A program made the position numbers and the translations under genes. This document shows, in pieces, positions 21,345 through 22,053 of a stretch of 22,053 nucleotides of DNA (positions within the stretch are counted from its first letter, which is position 1; each line of letters opens with the position of its first letter). The notes beneath the pieces were generated by a model, which ran no database searches, had not been told where the DNA came from, and saw only the letters and a list, made by a program, of their open reading frames with translations. Origin of the DNA: Bin87 sp964502995. GTDB taxonomy: Bacteria > Chloroflexota > Dehalococcoidia > Lucifugimonadales > UBA3495. Where the stretch lies: NCBI GenBank assembly GCA_964502995.1, contig CAZCZB010000048.1, positions 1-22,053 on the forward strand, given 5' to 3'.

Positions 21345-21458
21345 GATTTGCAGGACTTCCAGATTTGCAGGACTTCCGGATTTGCAGGACTGCTGACGCC
21401 GAGTGGGGAGCGCACTATGACTCGTGGGGATTCAATCCAGCATGGGGATTCAATCCAG
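21345..21458. repeat. Short tandem repeats (17 and 18 bp)
   Basis: GATTTGCAGGACTTCC occurs at 21345 and 21362, and shortened at 21379 (period 17). TGGGGATTCAATCCAG occurs at 21425 and 21443 (period 18); its core GGATTCAATCC is itself a palindrome. No gene is seen between 21459 and 21540. Confidence 0.8.
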
Positions 21459-21540
21459 GCTCCGGCATCGATTGTTTTGAAGTCGGGATTGCCCTGGCGC
21501 ATTGGGTCCTGACCAACTCTGAACGGTTGCGCGTATCTGA

Positions 21541-22014
21541 TTAGCCCAGCAGGCCGCGCTCGAATAGCCAGGTCAGGACGTCGGCGAGGCCGATGACCAG
21601 CACGCCGGCGATGGTCAATGCTACCGGGCCGAGGAGGGCGCCCAGGATTCCGCCGGAGCGGCGGCCCGGTCGCCGGGGCAGCAGCAGGGCGACGCCGAAA
21701 GCGTACACCGCCAGCACGATCTTGGCGATCAGCACGGCGGTGTAGGCGATGCCCGCCGCCTGGGAGGTCAAGCGGTCAACGGTGAGGATCACGCCGCTGA
21801 CGATCAGCACGGCGATGGCGGTGGTGACGACGGGCCGGAACTCGACGGCCAGGGCGCGACCCACGAGGCCGCCGGAGTCGCCCAGGTCGCGGCGCAGGGA
21901 GCGTATCGCCGGGCGGCCGGCGAGGAGCATGAACAGGCTGCCGCCGATCCAGGCGACGGCGGCCAGCGCGTGCGCCCAGCGGATGATCAGCATGATGATG
22001 TCCTGCGCGTCCAT
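21541..22014 (-). CDS. CopD-like integral membrane protein
   Basis: A 157-aa protein with four predicted membrane helices. The start IIRWAHALAAVAWIGGSLFML carries the His...WxGG pattern of CopD/CopD-like proteins, and EFRPVVTTAIAVLIVSGVIL matches the second helix pair. CopD relatives take part in copper import or handling, but many such proteins are uncharacterised, so function is unsure. The ATG at 22014 lies three bases after the stop of an upstream gene, so it is probably the second of an operon. No clear ribosome binding site other than sequence in the upstream stop region. Confidence 0.7.
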   Translation of the reverse strand: MDAQDIIMLIIRWAHALAAVAWIGGSLFMLLAGRPAIRSLRRDLGDSGGLVGRALAVEFRPVVTTAIAVLIVSGVILTVDRLTSQAAGIAYTAVLIAKIVLAVYAFGVALLLPRRPGRRSGGILGALLGPVALTIAGVLVIGLADVLTWLFERGLLG

Positions 22015-22017
22015 GGT

Positions 22018-22053
22018 TCAGCCCAGGAGGTCGTCGATTATATCGGTGAGGCG
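22018..22053 (-). CDS. C-terminal end of an upstream gene (partial)
   Basis: The minus-strand frame RLTDIIDDLLG ends with TGA at 22018-22020 and continues beyond the window. Three bases separate it from the CopD-like ATG, as in an operon. Only eleven residues are visible, too few to name it. Confidence 0.55.
   Translation of the reverse strand, partial: RLTDIIDDLLG

Overview
The window is GC-rich bacterial DNA with Shine-Dalgarno starts, sigma70-type promoters, dense metabolic genes and unusually many intergenic hairpin repeats. The mix of GMC oxidoreductase, SDR, NHL propeller, thiolase, Uma2 nuclease and a UGSC-type selenoprotein, together with repeats of the TCATTGCGAGTCCGCC and GCGAATGATTATTCGC kinds, would suit an uncultured Chloroflexota (SAR202/Dehalococcoidia-like) or similar lineage. 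That placement is inference; no phylogenetic marker gene is present apart from one tRNA.

Layout. 1-270: tandem and dispersed repeats. 270-3368 (minus): a ferric-iron-type ABC importer, ATPase then fused permease, behind a clear promoter; no binding protein is visible. 3369-3942: non-coding, G-rich. 3943-4779 (minus): a Doc/Fic toxin-like gene preceded by a 44-codon ORF with a very strong ribosome binding site, with a perfect 13-bp hairpin between the two and a promoter upstream. 5097-5171 (minus): tRNA-Ala(UGC). 5669-7665 (plus): thiolase with a good promoter, then a Uma2-family nuclease-like protein. 7745-11574 (minus): a probable defence operon made of a 64-aa ORF, a MORC/MutL-like GHKL ATPase with a C-terminal PD-(D/E)XK-like region, a Vsr-like endonuclease and a C5-cytosine methyltransferase. 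11710-13305 (plus): GMC oxidoreductase, divergent from that operon. 13338-13871: an array of ten hairpin repeats. 13917-14889 (plus): overlapping GNAT and VOC genes. 14905-15312 (minus): a membrane-anchored hendecad coiled-coil protein. 15443-15670: a wrecked nucleotidyltransferase-type antitoxin gene. 15698-17490 (plus): SDR and NHL propeller. 17519-17744: repeats and a possible promoter. 17794-20260 (plus): two HEPN-like genes, a conserved unknown protein, and a UGSC selenoprotein whose Sec codon is an in-frame TGA. 20342-20943: a small membrane/coiled-coil gene and a Trm112-like gene that converge on a shared CTAG. 20944-21540: repeats. 21541-22053 (minus): a CopD-like membrane protein and the tail of another gene.

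The two most interesting systems are the MORC-Vsr-methyltransferase module and the HEPN/HEPN/partner/UGSC operon. In the UGSC gene a conventional ORF caller stops at the TGA and splits one 178-residue selenoprotein into two pieces; a compact SECIS-like stem-loop follows the TGA. Remnants and examples of toxin-antitoxin classes (Doc, HEPN, MNT) and the many hairpin repeats suggest an accessory, rearranging region.
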